Assembly: GCA_021604925.1 (NCBI GenBank)
Contig: BQJX01000060.1
Span: 1-9,666, forward strand
Direction: 5' to 3'
Length of the DNA stretch: 9,666 bases
Source of the DNA: Gemmatimonadota bacterium
GTDB taxonomy: Bacteria; ARS69
The notes beneath the pieces were generated by a model that saw nothing but the letters and a program-made list of their open reading frames with translations, searched no databases and was not told the origin of the DNA. Positions 6,480 to 9,666 of this stretch are shown here, piece by piece; position 1 is the stretch's first letter; each line of letters begins with the position of its first letter. The position numbers were made by a program, and so were the translations under genes.

Positions 6480-7181
6480 ATGTTCAACCGTCATGCCGCT
6501 CCGCTGAAGACCCTGCTGCTCGGCGCCGCGTTCAGCGCCCTCATCGTGGGGTGCTCCGGTTCCGGCGACACCGCCCAGACCGCGGACGCGGCCCCCGCCC
6601 CGAAAAAGGCCCCGGCAAAGGCGGCGCCCCAGGCCGTCGACAGTCACGCCGGCCACAACCACGCTCCCGGCGAGGGTCACGGCCAGGCGCCGGCGACCAC
6701 GACCAAGGCGCCGGGACAGCAGTTCCAGATGGCCCCGGACTTCAAGCTCGCCAGCGTGGGCGAGGGATCCATCACGCTCGCCGAAATGAAGGGCAAGGTC
6801 GTGCTGCTCGACTTCTGGGCCACGTGGTGCGGACCGTGCAAGGCCGGCATCCCCCATCTGAACGAGTTGTACGCGGAGCTGAAGGACGACGGTTTCGAGA
6901 TTGTCGGCATTTCGGTGGACCGCGGCGGCCGCGGGATGACCGGGGTGGAAACGGTTCGCGACTTCCTCCAGAAAACCGCCATGAACTACCCACTCGCGAT
7001 GGCCGACGCGCAGACGGTGAACGCGTACGGCGGTATCCGGAGCATCCCGACCGCGTTCCTCATTGATCGGGAGGGACGGCTGCGCAAGCGCTACGTCGGC
7101 ATGCAGCAGAAGTCCGTGTTCGAGCGCGACGTCCAGGAGCTGCTCGCCGATGCGCCCCCCGAATCCGATTCGTCCATCTAG
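6480..7181 (+). CDS. TlpA-like thioredoxin-fold lipoprotein with His-rich linker
   Basis: A 233-residue envelope protein. A basic start and hydrophobic stretch (9-24) lead to a lipobox LIVGC with lipidated C25, predicting a signal peptidase II lipoprotein facing the periplasm. Residues 26-80 form a low-complexity Ala/Pro/Lys linker containing a His cluster (H56, H59, H61, H67). The thioredoxin-fold domain (about 83-225) carries WCGPC (116-120) with redox cysteines C117 and C120, a strand FEIVGISVD (139-147) and the cis-Pro loop SIPTAFLIDREG (188-199), as in TlpA/ResA/peroxiredoxin-like thiol reductases used in cytochrome c maturation or thiol reduction. ATG follows GGGAG at suitable spacing, 10 bp after the desulfurase stop, so the two genes are very likely co-transcribed. 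The His cluster suggests metal binding, but this is inference. The redox partner is unknown. Confidence 0.92.
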   Translation: MFNRHAAPLKTLLLGAAFSALIVGCSGSGDTAQTADAAPAPKKAPAKAAPQAVDSHAGHNHAPGEGHGQAPATTTKAPGQQFQMAPDFKLASVGEGSITLAEMKGKVVLLDFWATWCGPCKAGIPHLNELYAELKDDGFEIVGISVDRGGRGMTGVETVRDFLQKTAMNYPLAMADAQTVNAYGGIRSIPTAFLIDREGRLRKRYVGMQQKSVFERDVQELLADAPPESDSSI

Positions 7182-7204
7182 AACCGCTTCCCCACGGAGC
7201 CCCC

Positions 7205-9268
7205 ATGAACGTGCGCGAACTCCTCCCTTTCGTGCGACCGGCCGCGGTCGGTCTCGCCTGGTCGCTGCTGTTGCTTCCCTCGCCCGCGCTCGCAAAGCGC
7301 GACGTGCCGATTCTCCTGGAGATCTCGGCGCTGGAGGACCGGCGCTCCCCCGGTGACGGACGCCTCGTCCAGCTTCTGACGGACGACAACGCGGAGACGC
7401 GGGCGGCGGCGGCGCGCGCCCTGGGACGGATCGGGGTTCCGGACGGAGTCCCCGCGCTCCTGGATCGGCTGCAGGATTCCGACGAAACGGTACGCCGGGA
7501 GGCCATCTTTGCGCTGGGGCAGATCGGAAACGCGGATGCGCGGGATCCGCTGGCCCGCCTTGCCGGATCCAACGCCGAAGCCGCGGAGCGCGGCGCGGCC
7601 GTCCTTGCGCTGGGCAAGCTGGACGGAGAGGGGGCGGCCGAGGCCATCCTTCCCTTCATCGGCGACGCGAGCCCCCAGGTGCGCGCCGATGCGGCCGTGG
7701 CCCTGGCCCGCACCGGCGACAAGGTCGCGGCGATCGACCTGAAGCCGCTGCTCACCGACACCGACGCCCACGTGCGGGAGCTGGCCGCCTGGGCGGCGGG
7801 GCGGCTGGAGTGCCTGGACCTCCTCGCCGAAGTGCGCGCACTGCTGAAGGACGCGGACCCGACCGTCCAACTGGCGGCGGTGAAGGCTGCCGGCCAACTC
7901 GCCGACGTGGACGCCATTCCCTCGCTGCAGCTGATGGTGCGCCACCCCGATTGGCGCGTGCGCGCCGGGGTGGCGTCGGCGCTGGGCGCCACCCAGGTGC
8001 TGGAAGCGCTTCCGGGACTCACGCTGCTCTCCCAGGACGCGAACGTGCACGTGCGCGCCGCGGTGGCCGCCGCGCTGAAGGACATCCCCAGCCACTACAA
8101 GAAAGACGACTGCCTGATCCCGATGATCCGAGACCCGGAACCCGAAGTGCGCGCCGCCACCACCCAGGCGTTGGCCGTCGGTCAGGAGAATCGCAAGACG
8201 TCGATGACCGAGCACTTCACCATGATGTCGGACTCCAGCAGCTACGTGGTGAACGCCACCTACGAGAGTTTCGCGGATGCGAGCCGCCGCATGGAGCGCG
8301 GGTTGCCGCTTTACCAGTGGCGCGGCGGGGTTTCCTTCTACATGAACGGACGCCTGCAGAACGACACCGCACCTCTTACGGAGAAGATCTCGGCCGCGTA
8401 TCACCTCGGGGCGTTCGACGCGGCCATGCCGTGGCCCCGGAACACCCTGCTCGACGTGCTGTCACAGGTTCACTGGGCCGTCACCGCGGCCGCGATCCAC
8501 GGCCTCTCGGAGATGACGCCCAGCGTCGAGGAGGATCGGGTGCGCCACCAGGCGGAAACGCCGAACGTCTTCGATCAGGTTCTCGATCGGGACGAAGAGG
8601 CGAACACCCAGGTGGACATCCGACTGGCCATCGCCGAGGGCATCGGCTCCTTCGACAACGAGGACGCCCGCGGGGTCGCCCGACGCCTGCTGGATGATCC
8701 GGACGTGCGCGTGCGCCAGGCGGCGGCCGAGTCGCTGGAGAAGATGGGGGAACCCAAGCCCGAGGTGGCGCCCGCCGGGCCGCTGGCCGGTGAGGCGGAG
8801 CCGCTGGACGACGTCTATCTCAAATCGAGGCCGGGGCGCTTCACCGCCATCGTGACCACGGATCGCGGCGTCATCGAAATGGAACTGCTGCACCAGGAGG
8901 CGCCGCGCACCGTGCAGAACTTCGTGAACCTGGCCGAGAAGGGATTCTTCGACGGGCTCACGTTCCATCGCGTGGTCCCGAACTTCGTGATCCAGGGCGG
9001 CTGTCCCCTCGGCAACGGCTGGGGCAACCCCGGCTACGACATCCGATGCGAGTACAGCCCGCTGCCGTTCGAGCGCGGCATGGTGGGCATGGCCCACGCC
9101 GGCAAGGACACCGGCGGATCGCAGTGGTTCGTGACGCACTCGCCGCAGCGCCACCTGGACGGGCGCTACACGATCTTCGCGAAGGTCACGGACGGAATGC
9201 ACGTGGTCGACGAGATCCGCGTCGAGGACAGGATCCAGTCGATCGAGATCAAGAAGAAGCTCTTCTAG
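7205..9268 (+). CDS. Exported HEAT-repeat protein fused to a cyclophilin-type peptidyl-prolyl isomerase
   Basis: A 687-residue protein. An N-terminal signal peptide (hydrophobic 14-28, ending PALA at 27-30) predicts export. Residues about 50-325 are tandem HEAT/PBS-lyase-like helical repeats (for example DDNAETRAAAARALGRIG and DSDETVRREAIFALGQIG, about 31 residues apart). Residues about 326-465 are a non-repeat region I do not recognise. One or two further HEAT units follow (470-515), then a Pro-rich linker and a C-terminal cyclophilin domain (about 545-683). The cyclophilin keeps FHRVVPNFVIQGG (587-599) with catalytic R589, F594 and Q597, GSQWFVT (638-644) with Q640 and F642, and LDGRYTIFAKV (651-661); the CypA Trp121 position is His650. 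It should catalyse proline isomerisation, probably in the periplasm, with the HEAT solenoid as a protein-docking surface. GGAG precedes ATG by 6 nt and the gene starts 23 bp after the TlpA-like stop, in the same operon. Confidence 0.92.
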   Translation: MNVRELLPFVRPAAVGLAWSLLLLPSPALAKRDVPILLEISALEDRRSPGDGRLVQLLTDDNAETRAAAARALGRIGVPDGVPALLDRLQDSDETVRREAIFALGQIGNADARDPLARLAGSNAEAAERGAAVLALGKLDGEGAAEAILPFIGDASPQVRADAAVALARTGDKVAAIDLKPLLTDTDAHVRELAAWAAGRLECLDLLAEVRALLKDADPTVQLAAVKAAGQLADVDAIPSLQLMVRHPDWRVRAGVASALGATQVLEALPGLTLLSQDANVHVRAAVAAALKDIPSHYKKDDCLIPMIRDPEPEVRAATTQALAVGQENRKTSMTEHFTMMSDSSSYVVNATYESFADASRRMERGLPLYQWRGGVSFYMNGRLQNDTAPLTEKISAAYHLGAFDAAMPWPRNTLLDVLSQVHWAVTAAAIHGLSEMTPSVEEDRVRHQAETPNVFDQVLDRDEEANTQVDIRLAIAEGIGSFDNEDARGVARRLLDDPDVRVRQAAAESLEKMGEPKPEVAPAGPLAGEAEPLDDVYLKSRPGRFTAIVTTDRGVIEMELLHQEAPRTVQNFVNLAEKGFFDGLTFHRVVPNFVIQGGCPLGNGWGNPGYDIRCEYSPLPFERGMVGMAHAGKDTGGSQWFVTHSPQRHLDGRYTIFAKVTDGMHVVDEIRVEDRIQSIEIKKKLF

Positions 9269-9274
9269 GTCGGG

Positions 9275-9666
9275 TCAGGCGCCGGTTCCCTGTCGCGTGC
9301 GCAGGATGATCGAGCTGAGGTTCACCTTGCCCAGCGCGTCGGCCACGCCGTCGTGCGGGTTCACGATCCGCAGGGAGCGGCCGGCCGCCGTGGCCTTGTC
9401 GGCCAGCGCCGCCAGCGCCCGTCCCTCGGTGGCGTCCATCGCCTGAAGCTCGCGGAACTCCAGGAGGATGCTCGGCGCACCCTCGCGCGCCACTTCCTCG
9501 GCCAGCAGCACGAAGAAATCGTCGCCGAGTCGCTCGCGCGACACGCGCACGATCGTTGCCTTGGGATGGGTTTCCACGATGATCCCCTTGGCGGTGGCCG
9601 TCTTGGTCGGGCCGCGCCTGGGTCCGGTCGCGGTGGCCCCCGCGGGCGCGGTGGACGCGACGTGCC
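9275..9666 (-). CDS. STAS-domain protein (anti-sigma-factor-antagonist-like), 5' end beyond window
   Basis: The last ~100 residues (9577-9275) fit a STAS domain, the fold of SpoIIAA-type regulators that bind anti-sigma kinases: a first strand ATIVRV, a helix, then ILLEFRELQAMDATEG, a long helix, RSLRIVNPHDGVADALGKVNL. The SpoIIAA DSSG phospho-site aligns with DATEG, so the classical phospho-serine appears replaced by Ala/Thr. A GTG at 9577 could start translation, but the frame stays open to the right edge. Upstream codons add GIIV, which completes the usual first strand, and before it an Ala/Thr/Pro and Lys-rich linker. I therefore think the real start, and perhaps another domain, lies outside. 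It stops 6 bp from the convergent cyclophilin gene. No cognate anti-sigma factor is visible. Confidence 0.7.
   Translation of the reverse strand, partial: HVASTAPAGATATGPRRGPTKTATAKGIIVETHPKATIVRVSRERLGDDFFVLLAEEVAREGAPSILLEFRELQAMDATEGRALAALADKATAAGRSLRIVNPHDGVADALGKVNLSSIILRTRQGTGA

Noticed and set aside
5147..6487. 446-codon open frame antisense to the cysteine desulfurase
   Set aside because: Shadow of a well-identified gene; no domain, no plausible ribosome-binding site recognised.
7178..8404. 408-codon open frame antisense to the HEAT-repeat region
   Set aside because: Repetitive composition mirrors the HEAT repeats on the other strand; no family features.
9252..9266. AGAAGA-AGC-TCTTCT hairpin at the end of the cyclophilin gene
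   Set aside because: The short A/T-rich 6-bp stem lies within the coding sequence (Lys codons) and has no T-run, so it is not a credible terminator.

Overview
The window is GC-rich (strong G/C third-position bias, frequent GTG starts) bacterial chromosome. Nine protein-coding genes fill nearly all of it, two of them cut by the window edges. I see no rRNA, tRNA, CRISPR array, insertion sequence or phage gene. The mix of a multi-domain hybrid histidine kinase, an orphan CheW-like protein, HEAT-repeat and terpene-cyclase-fold proteins, a TlpA-type lipoprotein and an exported cyclophilin suggests an uncultured Gram-negative, diderm-type lineage (Eisenbacteria/Gemmatimonadota/Myxococcota-like). 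No marker gene is present to fix the phylum, so this is an impression.

Left part (1-2110, plus strand): the C-terminal end of a family-2 (polyprenyl-phosphate sugar synthase-like) glycosyltransferase, then a 569-residue hybrid histidine kinase with receiver, HisKA, HATPase and receiver domains. Its N-terminal receiver has lost the phospho-acceptor aspartate.

Middle part (1995-5043, minus strand), in transcription order: a 371-residue alpha/alpha-toroid (squalene-cyclase/prenyltransferase-like) protein, a single-domain CheW-like protein, and a multi-pass GT-C (GT87-like) glycosyltransferase whose 3' end overlaps the kinase gene tail to tail by 116 bp. CheW and the glycosyltransferase are separated by only 4 nt and are almost certainly co-transcribed. 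The toroid gene lies 108 bp upstream of CheW and may belong to the same unit.

Right part (5300-9268, plus strand): a compact operon of a NifS/IscS-type cysteine desulfurase, a TlpA-like thioredoxin-fold lipoprotein with a His-rich linker, and a secreted HEAT-repeat/cyclophilin fusion. The last two look like envelope redox and protein-folding functions. How the cytoplasmic desulfurase connects to them is not clear from sequence. A STAS-domain gene enters from the right edge on the minus strand and stops 6 bp from the cyclophilin stop.

The most unusual non-coding signal is the divergent intergenic region 5044-5299. It is locally AT-rich and holds two interlocked perfect inverted repeats (8-bp and 7-bp arms, 5051-5101) that abut with no gap. 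In the toroid-gene mRNA they form an H-type pseudoknot topology whose last strand covers the likely Shine-Dalgarno of the GTG start. Further perfect dyads lie at 5103-5112, 5114-5128 and 5274-5283. I did not find a complete, clearly new multi-gene system. The best candidates for follow-up are this regulatory element and the toroid/CheW/GT-C cluster it may control.
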